Below, piece by piece: positions 1 through 12,288 of a stretch of DNA of 64,000 bases. Below the pieces are notes generated by a model, which made no database searches, was not told where the DNA came from, and saw only the letters and a list, made by a program, of their open reading frames with translations. A program made the position numbers and the translations under genes. Each line of letters opens with the position of its first letter. Positions within the stretch are counted from its first letter, which is position 1. Source of the stretch: Tetraselmis striata (Eukaryota > Chlorophyta > Chlorodendrophyceae > Chlorodendrales > Chlorodendraceae); NCBI GenBank assembly GCA_006384855.1, contig VCJN01001059.1, positions 1-64,000 on the forward strand, in the 5' to 3' direction.

Positions 1-120
1 AACGTGGCGGCTGGCGGGGCGGCGACGGCGCGTATGCTGAGAGGTGCCATGCTGCTGCTCCTGCAGCTGGCGGTGGGCTGCCGCACGGAGGCCGTCGGAA
101 GGAGCGAGCTGGACGTGGTG
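1..120 (+). CDS. Possible exon end of a gene entering from the left
   Basis: Reading frame 1 is open from the first base. It gives a helical Leu/Ala-rich stretch including MLLLLQLAVGC, and ends at a plausible donor (GTG followed by gtaggcg) just before an in-frame stop at about 154-156. GC content is high, as in the real exons here. No family recognised. It may be an upstream exon of the next plus-strand gene or the end of a gene lying mostly outside the window. Confidence 0.2.
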
Positions 121-1694
121 GTAGGCGGGGGATTTCAACAGTGTGAGGTGGTGTGATGAGACAAAAGCGGCGATCTGTTATTGGGATGAAACCTACAGCA
201 GCGACCATATGGCGATATAATCCTTATGATTATGTACCGCCCGCGTAAGCAACAAATAGTCGCACTTGACTATCGCGCCAGAGCAGGCGGATTCGACGAT
301 AGACGACGACGCAAGTCGTCATTTTGTATCATCATTATAACAAAGTATGGGGTACTTCAGGTTCTAATAGGGGCACTGTCAGTGTTTACTGCGCGCTCAA
401 CCCGACTTTTGGCCGGAGAGGGAAAGAGCAGGGTACGAGCAGGGATTATACGCTTCAGTCGGCACCAGCACAGAATCATTTCGGCATCAAGTTACTCCTC
501 GGGTCCGGGCTTTGGGCCCTCAGCCACCTCTCCCCTAACCAGGCAAGCACCTCAAGGAAATCTGCTCACGCTCACCGACTGCTCTTCCCCTGTTTGACAG
601 ATTCTGCGGCCCTCGACCCGCCCCGCCGCGGCCGGGTGGCGCGATGGTGTCCCCCGGTTGCCACGCGGACGAGGACCGCCTGACTGGGATCGGCGTCTAT
701 CGACGGGCAGATTCCAGGCACGCATCGAGCATGCGCGCGCCCTGCTGGGAGCCCGCCCTGGGGATCGGTGGCGAGCTCGCATGCCGCATCCACTGGGCTT
801 GTCTACACCTACCCTCTTAGTGTGGTTCTTGTGGGGCCGTTGCTCCGTGTCGACGCCCACGGGCTTCCACGGCAAATTCCGACCCTCCCCGCGCCCCACC
901 AAACTCATTTGATAATAATAGCAGAAAACAAAAAGGCACCTGCCCCGGATGGCCCCGCCGGCGCAGGGCTTCTGCCGGCCCCCCCCCTTGGTGTAAGACT
1001 ATGCGACGACGAAAGCGTTCACCCACGCTGGCAACAGGGCTTCATCGGCAGGGGCCGCGGGAGAGCCGGGCTGCCGAGTCTCACATAGCAAATACGCCGG
1101 GTGCGAAGCCCCCTCCTCTCGAAGTCTCCACCCCTTCCCTCACACTTCCCCTCTGACTCTTGTCCACATCGCCTCCTTATACCCCGCTGCGGCGCTGACA
1201 TGGCGAAAATCCTCAAGGCCGATAGGCGCCTGCCACGGAAGTCGGGTGGCAAAGACATCATGCAAGCGAGCTCCGGTAGATGGGGTAAAACGCGCGCACA
1301 GGGGGGGGGGGGGGGGGGGGGACTCCCTTTCCTCCACTTTCCGAGTGGCGACGCCACTGCCACTTTCCCCTTCTGCATTGCCAGGGACAGCTGGCGTGGG
1401 TCGCAGGGCTGGCATACGGCTGATAGGCCTGGCGGGCTGTCGCCTCGTGCGGTCGCAGACACAGCCTCCGTGGACCTCTCCATGGACTGGCAGGCTGAAG
1501 AGGACGGCGGCGATCAGGGGTGCGACGGGCCCCGGGGCATTAATTCCATTTAACATGTATCCTCCTGCTGCTGCTGCGGTGTGCGGACCATTGACGCCCG
1601 CTGCCTCCCCCACCCCCTCTCCTTCCCTCCCTCTCCTTCCCTCCCTTGGGGTGCCAAGGGGAGGGGGCGCCTAGCTCGGAGCCAGGCACCTCAG
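121..1694. other. No supported gene; spacer or intron with a G21 run
   Basis: Open frames on both strands here are short, low-complexity (Pro, Arg or Gly runs) and mutually overlapping, so none is called. A pure G run lies at 1301-1321. The stretch could be intron if the open segment at 1-120 belongs to the downstream gene. Confidence 0.4.
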
Positions 1695-3959
1695 CATACC
1701 ACCCAGCGCGTGGCAGCGTCCCTGTCTGGCGCCAGCAGGAGCATGGCGGCATCGATCTCGGGTGAGCCGCCGCCGCGGACGCCACCGCCCCGCCCTCCGC
1801 ACCGCACTGCACTGCATCCCCAGGCGCCCCGGCAGCTGCGTCAGCTGTCCTAGCGCCGCCGGCCCAAGGCTCTTGAGCCATCTTGCCGCCGCGCCGTGCT
1901 GCAGGCGCCGGCAGCCGCGTGGTGTCCTCTCTGTTCAGGCAGCCTGCACGCGGCGGCGGAGGAAGCCGGCAGGACTGCGTCCCGCCTTGCTGTCTTCGAG
2001 GGGCGGACGAGAGGACGAGGCTCCGCCGGGGGGGCAGCCCTCACCCAGCCGGTGCGCGACCCTCTGATCCCAGCGCGGCGCCCATGCCGCGCCGCAGTAG
2101 CCCACCCCAGTAGCGCCGCAGTGAGCTCAGCTCAAGCCACCCCAGCTGGGGCATGCAGAAACTCCTCAAGCTGCGGCAATCTGGGATTGGAATCCGAACC
2201 AAATCCAGGCAGAATTTTAGCTTGAACGGACATCCAGTAAAATCTATTTGTACATGGCACCTCTCATTCCAGCTGATATCACTGGTATACCCACTGAATT
2301 CTACCTGAGTAAACGCTGGGATAGGGGAATCTGATTGAAGCATTATGGGTTATTCAGTCACTCACCGATCACTCCCCCCCCCTCCCCCCAAGCCCCTGAT
2401 ACCTCGCCGCTGCTCCTTAGTCCCGGGCAATTGTCAGGTCAGCGCCGCTCACCCCTGCCCCGGGCCCGCGTGCCCTGTGCGCGCCTGCAGGTGGAAGACG
2501 CCCTGGCGGGACGCCTCCCAGCACGGCAGCCTCGCGGCACGACTCAGCGCGCAGCTGGAGCAGGCGGCGGCGCAGCCAGGTGGGCCCAGCGCGCACAGCG
2601 GTGCAGGGCAGCTCGAGGATGTGGGTGGAAGGGGGGTTGGGGGTGGGGGGGGGGGGGGGGGGGGGGTTCAGTGGGGCAGTGGGGGCCCACATGCCAAGGC
2701 TGCGCGCCTCCCATCCCCCGGAACACGTATATCTTGCTATTATCTACGCGAGAGTGAGCACATGCCCTATCCCCGGCCTCAATGCAGGGCTCCCGCCGAA
2801 CGCCCAGACAGCGACATGAAACCTACCGACCTAATAAGGATATAAGCACACACCAGCCGTATCCAAGGGATGAGCTCCCGGTGGTGTTGTTGTGAACACA
2901 CACATGCACACAAACATATCCATACATACATAGTGTCAAACGGTTGAAGTAGCCGTACTATAAACATATCAAACTTTTCGAGGGATCCGTGGTGTCAATA
3001 TGATGCTCAAAGTTGAGAGAGCGAGTATGTGCATGCATCCAAGGGGTTGCTTATCTGCGGGTAAGGGCAGTCCTCGGGTCCGCCCGGCCCGCTGGGTGCG
3101 GCTCTCAGCGCCGCCGTGGTTGCTCAGGGGGCGAGGACGCCGCGGCGGAGGCGCCGCTGAGGCCGCCGGCGATCGCCAACGAGGCGTTCAAGGCGGCGGC
3201 GACCGCGCTGGAGGAGGGCCGCGTGGCGGAGGCAAAGGAGCTGGCGGAGGTGGCGCTGCGGGGGGTGCCCTCCTCCAAGCCCCGCGCGCTGGCCAAGGTG
3301 CAGCCAGCGGGGCCCTTCAATTATCCGAGTCCAATCTTTGGAGATACTACAAGGATGTGCTGCTTGTTTGCAAGCCTTCGGTACTACGCACTGATTGTGT
3401 AATAATAGTATAAACACAAAAGCACTTTATTAGGCATCGTTATTGAGAATACTATGGTACGAGGGATACTGTTGCAATTCTATCTAGTACGTCGATAACA
3501 CTGCTGTACCGGTAGTGTTCAGCTATTCAGCTCTGGCAGTAACTACTACTATAGCATAAAATCAGCATTGATTAGTATTATGCTGACACAGTAGACTGTG
3601 GTTAATCAACTGCTGCCCCTACGAAAACGACTAACAGCCGCCGGGTGCACTCTCTACCTCCGCAGGTGCACGCGCTGCGGGCGCGCGCCGAGGCGCAGCT
3701 GCAGGAGCAGGCGGCAGCCGCGCGGCAGGAGCCGGGCCGGGAAGGGCAGGGGCAGAGCGGGCCGGAGGCTGCGGCGGACCCTGGGCAGTCGGCGCCGGTG
3801 CCGGTGCCCCCCAGCAGCGGGGGCGGCGGCTCTCGGCGGGGGCGACTGACCTTCTCCTCGCTTCGGCCGCGGAGCCCAAAGAAGTCGGCGGCTGTCGATC
3901 TATCGAGCGGCCATCTCGGCGGGGAGGGGCCCACCCTGGATGGTGCTTCTGCGCCGTGA
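1695..3959 (+). CDS. Helical, possibly TPR-like protein, partial gene model
   Basis: Function not recognised. Four exons fit with consistent phases: 1695-1761, 2491-2579, 3128-3297 and 3666-3959 (TGA). Each acceptor is a cag and each donor a gt. The join 2579/3128 (one base carried over) and the join 3297/3666 (AAG then GTG) are the firmest; the first exon is least certain and no start codon was found. The second and third exons encode amphipathic helices rich in Ala, Glu and Arg, with ANEAFKAAATALEEGRVAEA and ALAKVHALRARAEAQL, spaced like helix pairs of a tetratricopeptide-type repeat. The C-terminus is Pro/Ser/Gly-rich, probably disordered, and ends DGASAP. A G22 run lies in the intron after 2579. 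Another exon could exist at about 1905-2051, but its phase does not fit. Confidence 0.42.
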
Positions 3960-4986
3960 TTGAGCGTGGCATCTGCGCGATCAAGGCGGTGCAGGGGACT
4001 CTGGTGCCAAGAGAGAGAGATCGCGAGACCAGAGTGCGGCCATCAAGGGCCGCGGCGGTCTCCATGAAGAGCAGGAGGATAGTCCGCAATGTGCGTGGTG
4101 CAAGGCGGCACCAGACGCCATGTGCAAGGCGCGAGCTGATGCGGACCGCTGATCGAGGCACAAGTGAAGCCCGAAACCCTTTACTACTACAGGGAAGGGC
4201 GGTGCCGAGGTGCCTTCCGACCCAGCAACTTGGAATCCCGTTGCGTGTTCATCTATGTAGTGTGCAAACCAAGCGCCCCCCTTGCCGCACTTTCAAAAGG
4301 TGCGCACCTGCATCGTCCACTTCCTCTTCTTTGTGCCGTTTGCCGCGGCGGAGTGGCAATGCTTGCGGGCGCCAGCTCGCCCCTTGCATGGCCCATGCGC
4401 CTGTGGAGAAGATAGATGGAGAGGCGACTACCAAGGGTTTGATGTGTGCATCAATGGAGGCGGTCATCCGGCTGGCAAGCGTGGTGCTGTTTCCCGCAGA
4501 GGGGTGTTGCGATACTGTGCGCGTACTTGCGTCGGAATCGCGGTATCAAACCTGGATGCATTCCGTGGTGGTCGTGATGGCTGCAGGTGTTCCCGTCGGA
4601 ACGTGGTTCCTTGGGCGACAAGTTTCTATGTCACAATCACGAATAATGTTATTAAACACGTCTTTTGCGCGAAGTAAATGGTCCTTCGTGGCGCTCGGTG
4701 GCTCAACTAGCCAAATCTATAACTACACGTCTCTGCGATGGCATTCATCGCTATGCAGCTTCCCGGTGATTCTCGGGTGATGTGTATCCAACGGTTGTCT
4801 TTAATCGCCGGTGTATCGACCAAACGGCCATCATCTGCTGATCCTTCTGTGATATCAATGAATTATGTAGGATCTTCCCACCTTAAATGCAATTGCAGAG
4901 TGGGGCGTTACCTGTGCCGCGGGGGGTGGTGCAGTGCTGTGGCAAGTGGCGAATGACATGCCATGAGGGGCGGCGAATTCCCGTGC
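3960..4986. other. No supported gene between convergent genes
   Basis: This is the 3' flank of the plus-strand helical-protein gene and of the minus-strand methyltransferase gene. A long plus-strand open frame at 3956-4780 has mixed composition, no recognisable motif and no coding-like GC bias, so it is not called. Nothing else seen. Confidence 0.4.
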
Positions 4987-5955
4987 CTAGTTCAACGCGC
5001 CAGCGCGCCTCGAGAGGCAGAAGAGCTGCACCGTGCCGGTGGTCTTCTCAATGCGCTGCTTGTGGAGCGGGTCGCGGGTTGGGTGCAGCAGGTGGCCAGG
5101 CACCTCCACGATGTGGAAGGCGCGCGTAGCGAGCGCCATGAACTTGACAAACGCGCGCGGGTGGCCGCGGTCCGTGTACTGCAGGAGGACGACGGTCGCG
5201 GGGCTGCACAGCGCGAGCAGCGTGCGCAGGAAGGCGCCCCAGGCGCCCGGGTTGTCCAGCACGTACAGCACGTCGCTCGCCACCACGACATCCACCGGCA
5301 GCGCCGCGCCCAGGCTGCCCTCCTGCCCCTCACCCCACTTGAGGCGGCGCACGCGGATGGTGTTACGTGCCCCGGGGTGGCTGAGCTGCAGCAGGTCTGC
5401 GTTGGCCTGCGCCATGCGCAGCGTGGCGCCGTCGCCGTCCGTGCAAAAGACCTCCTTGGCGCCCAGCAGCGCCGCGGTGCAGGACAGCAGGCCCAGCCCC
5501 GCGCCGAGCTCGACCTGGAGACAGAGGCGCGTCTGCATTAGTAACGCACCAGCAGAGTCTAAAGGGGAGCACCGTCGCTCATCAGCTATCAGCTATCTAT
5601 TGCCCAGGTTCGCCCCCTGGCTGCGCGGTCATTGCCTAGCTGGTGCATTGTCGTGTATAAAGGCAAAAGGCTAATACATGCGACAATGACGCAGGCATGC
5701 TGTGGGCCAAAAGCGTGGGCCGCTCACCACGGTCTTGTCTTCCCAGCGCCACTCAGCGGTGCGCTGCGGGAAGCGCGCGTAGTGGTGGTGGCACGACAGC
5801 ATGATCTCCACACAATGCGTCAGGAAGTCGGCGAGGACCACCGCGCCATCCCATAGAACCGAGCCCTGCGGATCCCCCAGGGGCTGCGGGCTCAGGTTGC
5901 TACTCGTGTACCCACAGCGGAAGTGTGTGTAGTTCCGTCATGCACCCTCTGTGAC
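4987..5955 (-). CDS. Family-16 (METTL21-like) SAM-dependent lysine methyltransferase
   Basis: Family-16 enzymes are seven-beta-strand methyltransferases that mostly trimethylate lysines on chaperones and elongation factors in the cytosol, using S-adenosylmethionine. Two exons are seen: about 5955-5728 and 5514-4987 (stop). They join in phase 0 and create the SAM-binding motif I, VVELGAGLGLLS. Before it comes the family's substrate-side motif, GSVLWDGAVVLADFL. After it come an acidic beta-2 end (FCTDGD), an N-D-L helix (AQANADLLQ) and motif post-II, DVVVASDVLYVLDN. The upstream exon with the initiator Met was not found. Acceptors at about 5955 or 5948 are both possible. The substrate cannot be told from sequence. 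The first exon in this model also carries SSNLSPQPLGDPQG, which resembles the family's pre-motif-I region. Confidence 0.75.
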
Positions 5956-6060
5956 TGTGTAATGTGGACCACGGTGGGCGCGTAATCGTACGCTCACATA
6001 ACACTCTCCCGTTGCGGCTAAATATTATTTCAGTTTATTGCATTGTGGTTGCGCCATATA

Positions 6061-6290
6061 ATCACATATACCCCCCCCCCCCCCCCACACACACACACAC
6101 ACATTAACGAAATGAATATTTATACATATATAGGATACACAAACACACACGCATATATAAATATATGCCTGTATGTGTATATATATGCATATATGCATAT
6201 TCTATATACATATCTATACATATTCTGTATATATATACATGTATATATGTATATATATATATATATACAGTATCGCTTCAGTGCTGTATT
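6061..6290. repeat. Microsatellite cluster: C-run, (CA)n and TA/TATG repeats
   Basis: A C-run at about 6070-6086 is followed at once by a short (CA)n. After it come about 150 bases of alternating pyrimidine-purine sequence rich in ATAT, TATG and CATA. Open frames through it are repeat artefacts. It lies between two minus-strand coding blocks and may be intron or spacer. Confidence 0.85.
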
Positions 6291-6387
6291 GCATCTACCA
6301 CTCCTCACTGTATAACACCACTTTACGAATCAACAAGCTGAGGTAGCACCTAGCGCCATATGGCATGCCCACATTTGAGAGGGTGGA

Positions 6388-7015
6388 CTATGCTTGGTTG
6401 CCGTGCGTTATCCTGGGCGTTATTGGCCATTCGGGTGAAAGTTGTGCGAATCGGGTGTGGGCCTCTACCGTTGTGTGGCCGTCCACGAGGCCACCCTCTG
6501 AGAAGTCGGGGGGCGTCATCCAGAACTGCTTGAGCGTGATAGTCTTGTCCAATAGCGGTAAGAGCACCTGTACCTCCGGTCGGTGCAGCCGGCCGGAGTA
6601 GGCCCACGTGTTGGCAGGGTCATCCAGCGACAAGCGCGTTGGGTCGGTGAGCGCCGTGAAACGTCCCGCGCTCGCGAGAGCGACCGCCGCGGCGACGAGC
6701 CCACACACCGCCTCGGCGAGTGCGGTATATTGCGAGCAGTCATGCGTGACGCTGCTGCTGCTGCTCGTAGCGCCGTATAGCACCGGGTTGCAGCGTTGCA
6801 GGAACGACTGGCACTCGGCGCGGTACGCCGCGCTGGACGGGTACCCAGGGCTCGCGTACGGGTTCAACACGCCGCCGCCGCTGCAAATACTGTCGCTGTG
6901 CCGAGCAGCCAGGTTTGCCATATCGCCCTGCTTGATAGTGGACAAGCTCAGCTCGCCCACCCCCTCGGCAGCTGCGTGAAACATGGCCATCGGTGTTGGT
7001 AGCGTGTTATCAAGC
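6388..7015 (-). CDS. Unrecognised protein, terminal exon
   Basis: A coding-like exon of about 208 codons, with strong GC bias and little repetition. It starts after an acceptor (ttcttcgcaccgcag, ending at 7016) and ends at a TAG at 6388. Residues include four cysteines (in ICSGG, ECQS, RCNP and HDCSQ), a hydrophobic helix AEAVCGLVAAAVALASAG that could be a membrane segment, and a C-terminus with TLKQFWMTPPDF. I do not recognise a family. The 5' exons were not found; upstream sequence to 7.1 kb is AT-rich. It lies upstream of the methyltransferase on the same strand. It could be a lost 5' part of that gene only if splicing skips its stop, for which I see no good donor. Confidence 0.45.
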
Positions 7016-8068
7016 TGCGGTGCGAAGAAAAATGGAAACATATATGACTAAGACACATGGAGAAGACTCATTTTATTTGTCTTCGCGCAGACACAACTCG
7101 GGTAGATCAAGCATAGATCATCCTGCAGCAGCAAGCGTCCGCAAAAATATCTGAGTAACCCTTTACTAATCATTACGACATCGCCGGGCACAGTGAGTCA
7201 TTCGCCTGCGGCTCTGCTCCGCCTCTCGACTCCCGAAATCTAGCGACTTATGAATTACAAACCACAAATCGGATCTCACTCATCATCACCCATACGGGAG
7301 TAAGGATCCTTAGGTAATCCTTAAGTAATCCTTAGGTACGAGTAGTAATGGAAACCCGTCCTTGGCGGCCAGAAGTGACTGCACGAGTCACGTTCGGTTG
7401 AAATTGTACTGTGGTTCGATCCCTCCCTCAGCACCGCCTGGGCTGGGGTACCAGCACCGCCGCCTGGATGAGTCGTCACTATCCACGTTTCTACGGGTAC
7501 CCTGTACCCGCCCCGGACTGGTGTGAATTATACAAAAAGACCAGTATCAAATCCGCCGCAAAAAGCAGTACTAAATATAGCTCAACACAGGTAATCCTCA
7601 CTGGTACGTTGCTGTACAGGTGCGAGTACCTGTATACCTGGTTTCTGTCAGTGGCGACCCCTGCTTGTACGGTTGTACATGTACCGCAAGTCAAGCGTAC
7701 CGGTACCATTAATCATAAACGGTAGTATAGTCAGGTATAGGGGTGATTTCCTGATATCGCCTTCTGCTGCTATATATAGCTCATGTATTAATTAATAGTC
7801 AGGTATAGTCGCTAGTCGTCGGCCGTGCCGTGCCGCCGAGGGGCACGAAATATCACCTGTACGCAGACGCAGCTGCGCGACATTTACATCAAGCTTGCCG
7901 TCGTCCCCGTGTACGCCCGTCTAATCCCCACTAGCACGGACGAAGAAGCCATTTGGATCAGCCACTGCCACGACCTCCAAAGGACGAGCTGGCGCAACAG
8001 CGCGTCGGGACGTCGCGATAACACAGGACAGCCAGCCGGCTGGACGTCGCGGCGGTGCGGGTGGCGGC
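7016..8068. other. Spacer, no gene; repeat motif near 7741-7800
   Basis: AT-richer sequence without coding signal. At 7310-7340 there is a small run of repeats of the type CTTAGGTAATCC. At about 7741-7800 lies a reverse copy of a roughly 55-base motif also found near 17150 and 52390. The 5' flank and promoter of the zinc-finger gene must lie here, but no TATA-like element can be assigned with confidence. Confidence 0.5.
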
Positions 8069-11000
8069 ATGGCGTTCGAGTCCAAGCCTCGCGCGCTCAG
8101 CTGCTACCTCTGCGGGGCACAGTTCGGCAGCCAGAGGTTCTGCCCCACCCGCACTGGCTGCCACCAACCATGCACCCCCCCCCCCTGCCGTCCCGCATTG
8201 TGACCCCAGCTGCCGTGCCCCGTGCCCGGGCAACTCCCGCGGTGGGCTGACCGATGGGCGAGGGCGCGCGGTTTCTCGGAGTCGTTGTTCGGTCATAGGC
8301 AGCTTACATGTTTATATAGTCGCCATACCTTATAATATTACCGGGTATCTCCATGATTACATGTACCGTATCTGCGCAGTATATGTGTGTGTTTTTTGCT
8401 TTCTACCCAAGCAAGGAAAGCAAAACAAATGTTATTCTGTATTCTGTCAAAACAGCAGAGCCAATGTTGAGCCCCTGCCAACGCCCGTGTAAAGAAAATG
8501 CCCCCTATTTTACTCACATTAGTTTATCTTGGTATTTTCTTATCCTTGTTACGTTGCTCCCGCACTCAGCCTGCTCATCCACATCAAGACGTGCCAGAAA
8601 AAGTGGCTGGCACAGGAGGCGCAGAAGCCGGGCAAGGAGCGCCGGGCGCTACCCAACCCACCTCCAGAGCTGGCAGACCCGTCGGACCCCGCCAAGGTGG
8701 CAGCCTCCAACAAAGATGTCTCGCTGCCCACCTCGGCAGCGGCGGTGGACGCCTTCAACGCGCGCATGCTGAGCGTCTGGGACACGGCCTCGCTGAACAG
8801 CTGCCCGCACTGCGGGCGCACGTTCACCGCGGAGCCATTCACGCGCCACCAGACGATCTGCTCCGCGGAGAAGCCATTCAAGCCGCTCAGCAGCGCCGCC
8901 AAGGGGACTGGCGGCGGGTAACTACCACCAGCTGCGTGCACTCTTGCCTTGCCCTGGCCTCCCCCATCAACCGCACGGGCTCTCAGCCACTGACTTGACT
9001 GCATGCATGCGGTCCCGCTGATCGCAGCTCGGACTCCTCACCCAGCAAGTCCGGGCTGTCGGCCACCGCGCCTGCAGGCTCCCTGTGAGTGCCCCCTCTG
9101 CGCAACCCCCGTGCATGCCCCCCCCCCCCCCCCCCCCCCTCCGCCCCCGCCCCCCCCCCCCCCCCCCCCCCCGCCGGTCCAGGGCCGTTCTGCTCCGCGG
9201 CGCCAATGACTGTCGCCCGCGTGCTGCACAGCGCTTCCAGCGCCAGCGGCAATGCGTCCACAGGCGGCGCAGCGCCGCGCACCTACACGTGCTACCTATG
9301 CGGGCGGGGCTTCATGGGCCGCAGGTGGGTGGGGAGGCGGGGGGGGGGGGGGGGGGGGAGGGCGCGGTGCCGCCACTGAGCTCCACCTCCATGCATCCAT
9401 GCCTGCAAGGCTGTACCAATGCGAACATGTGCCATGCCCTACCCGACACTGCGAAAGAGAGGGGGTGTGCATGAGTGCGCGTGTTGCAGGATCAATGCAA
9501 AGAGTCGTCTCGTTGGCTATGTTGCAGCAGCTAGGCTGTCCTAGCGGTTGATGTCTGTGTCTGTGTCTGTGTGGGAGTAGCCTGGGCATCCACCTCCCCC
9601 AGTGCCACTCCAAGTGGGTTGCCAACGAGTCCCAGCGCGAGCCCGGCAAGCAGCGCGCTCCCCCCATGCCTCCCCCCGAGCTGGCGGACCCCGCCGCCCC
9701 CTCCCAGCTGCGCGCCTTTAAAGACGGCGTGGCGGAGGGGGTGCTGCCGCGCCGCGCCGCGGACATTGAGGCGTTCAACAAGCGCATGGGGGCGCACTGG
9801 GACCAGGCGGCGCTGGCGGGCTGCCCCAAGTGCGGGCGCACCTTCAACTGGGAGGCGCTGGAGAAGCACGAGAAGGGGTGCAAGGGCGGCGGCGGCGGCG
9901 AAGCTGCTGGGCAGGACCGCTCTGCTGGCGACCGGCCTGGGCTATCCACCACGGATCCGGCCGGCCCACTGTGCGCCGGCCCATACTCGGCCCTATCACG
10001 CCTCGTGTGCTTGTGGTCACAACATGGCTTGCCCCGAAAGCCCGCCCCCACCATTCGGCTGTTGTTGCCGTGGCCATCAGCTTATCACAAAGCAGACTAT
10101 GTTGTGGCCTGTGATAGTGATTATGTTTGATAGATGGGGTGCCCCTTGCTCGATGTGGTTATCAGACCCATGTGACACTATTGCACGCATGGAACTTATT
10201 CCACGTGCCAGGTGTGCAATTTGTGGGCTGGTGTCAAGTTTGCCCCAACACATACACTCTAGGACTCTACTCATAGCAGGCAGCAGGCAGCGGTAGTGTT
10301 GTTGGAAAAGTGTATTGCAAATGTTAACCCAAAACAATAACCAGCTGCAGTGTTGATTAGTAATGGGCTTTCTCGAAAGTATGGTTTCGGAGCAGGGACC
10401 AGCTGATGGATCACCTTCTCCGTTAGTAAATCCGCACGACTATGTGAGGATTGAACAATGCTTTAATGCCCTAAAATTCGGCCACTCAATTGCGTTGGCC
10501 TTTGAATAATTATGAGGGCAATGTGGTGCTCTGTGGGTTTTGACAGCAGCGCCAACCCCAGGTCTCACTTGCTCCTGGACTGTGCGGATGGCAGCGGCGG
10601 CACAGAGGCGAGCAGCGGCGGCGGCACCAGCACCGGTAGCCCGAAGACCTACAACTGCTACCTATGCGGGTGTGGCTTCATGAGCCGCAGGTGTGCCACC
10701 CATTGGCGATGAGGCCCGCCATGCGCGATGATCGGCAGTCCCTTTCCGAGCCTGCCGTTGCCATTGGGGGGCGCTGCCGCTCAGCCACCTTGGAGGGTTG
10801 CAATGAGGGACACGCAGTTGGCAGTGAGTCGGGCGCGGTGAACTGACAACTCCGTTCCTGTGGTGTGAACCTCCATCGCAGCCTGGGCATCCACCTCCCC
10901 CAGTGCCTCTCCAAGTGGGTCGCCAACGAGTCCCAGCGCGAGCCCGGCAAGCAGCGCGCTCCCCCCATGCCGCCCCCCGAGCTGGCGGACCCCGCTGCCC

Positions 11001-12288
11001 CCTCCCAGCTGCGCGCCTTCAAGGACGGCGTGGCGGAGGGAGTGCTACCGCGCTGCGCCGCGGACATCGAGGCGTTCAACAAGCGCATGGGGGCGTACTG
11101 GGACCAGGCGTCGCTTGCGGGCTGCCCCAAGTGCGGGCGCACCTTCAACTGGGAGGCGCTGGAGAAGCACGAGAAGGGGTGCAAGGGCGGGGGCGGCAAG
11201 GGCAGCCAGCAGCAGCCGCACCCCATCACTCCCCCACAGACGTGCGCCGACCCCTCCCCCTATTCTTGCCCTGACGGCCCTTCCGCATCCACAGCATCTG
11301 ATGCACACGGTATCTGCGGTGCGGTGCCCAGCAAAAGCCAACCCACTCCAGCGGGGTCCGCCAGCCCGGGGCCCAGGTCCTATGTCTGCTTCCTCTGCGG
11401 CCGCGCCTTCATGAGCAAGAGGTACGTCACCGCTCTACTCGCCGCTCTCCCTCTGCAATCCCGCCGCTTATGTCTGCCTTACCCCTCAATATACACATGC
11501 CTTGACAGAACTGCGGCCAAGGAAGCAGCTTTGGTTACATTTGGCGCCGAGACTCAAATCTATGAAACATTCACTACAACCATCCGCAATATGCACATGA
11601 AATTTCGTTTAGTTGTCACAACCCCTCAAAGTCGGCTGCTCATATTACGGGCATCATTTGTGTCATATTTGTGATACCGATGGTACAACGCAGTCTTTGT
11701 TCATTACGGTGCTGCAAGCTTTCCATTGTTCCTCGATTACAGTATTCCCGACCGATGCCCGTATAGCATATTACAGGGAAGCGGTGCACCCTCCTCCCGG
11801 TGCATACAGGTATTCTTCATTAAAACTTAAGTCAGACTGACAACGGGTAGAAGGCAATGAAGCCGGCATTATACTGTACCAGAAAGCTCGCGTGCTGGCA
11901 TCAGTATGTTGAGGGGTTGTTGGTGGCTTTAGCTCGGCAAAGGCTTAATATCGTCCCTGGCGCTGCTCTCCGCAGTCTGGGCATCCACCTCCCCCAGTGC
12001 CTCGTCAAGTGGGAGGCCGACATGGCGCGCAGGCCGCCGCGGCTCCGACGAAGCCTGCCGCCGCCGCCCCCGGAGCTGGCAGAGCCCGCCGCCCCCGGGC
12101 AGCTGCGCGCCTTCAGGGACGGCGTGGCGGAGGGGGTGCTGCCGCGGCGGCCACCCGACATCGAGGCGTTCAACCGGCGCATGACCGCCGCCTGGGAGGA
12201 GGGCTCGCTGGCGCCGTGCGGGGGCTGCGGGCGCACCTTCAACTGGGAGGCGCTGGAGAAGCACGAGAAGGGATGCAAGGCCAAGTAA
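8069..12288 (+). CDS. C2HC zinc-finger protein with four tandem two-finger units
   Basis: Resembles ZC2HC1/ZNF474-type proteins, whose exact role is unclear and which are common in ciliated eukaryotes. Exons: 8069-8136, 8570-8917, 9028-9084, 9232-9324, 9581-9970, 10547-10690, 10882-11421, 11976-12288 (TAA). All joins are phase 2. Each unit has a first finger of the form CYLCGRGF...SLGIHLPQC, split by an intron just before the Ser. Then come a Pro-rich linker (PPPELADPAAP), a helix (DIEAFNKRM) and a second finger, CPKCGRTFNWEALEKHEKGC. There are therefore eight potential zinc sites, C-x2-C-x12-H-x3/4-C. Units two and three are nearly identical at DNA level; unit one is the most divergent. Start ATG 8069 opens MAFESKPRALSCYLCG. 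The 9970 donor and the small exon 9028-9084 are the least certain parts. The link between units three and four is read through without an intron. Homopolymer C and G runs fill the intron at 9085-9231 and start the intron after 9324. Confidence 0.8.

Noticed and set aside
1101..1674. Overlapping frames with Gly or Pro runs near 1.1-1.7 kb
   Set aside because: All are created by the G21 run and low-complexity GC sequence. No exon boundaries agree with them.
3956..4780. A 274-codon plus-strand frame after the first gene
   Set aside because: It starts inside the stop region of the preceding gene, has mixed AT/GC composition and no motif, and no conserved stretch is visible.
7380..7440. Possible tRNA gene (GTGGTTCGATCCC B-box-like sequence)
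   Set aside because: No acceptor stem, D-arm or anticodon arm can be paired around it.
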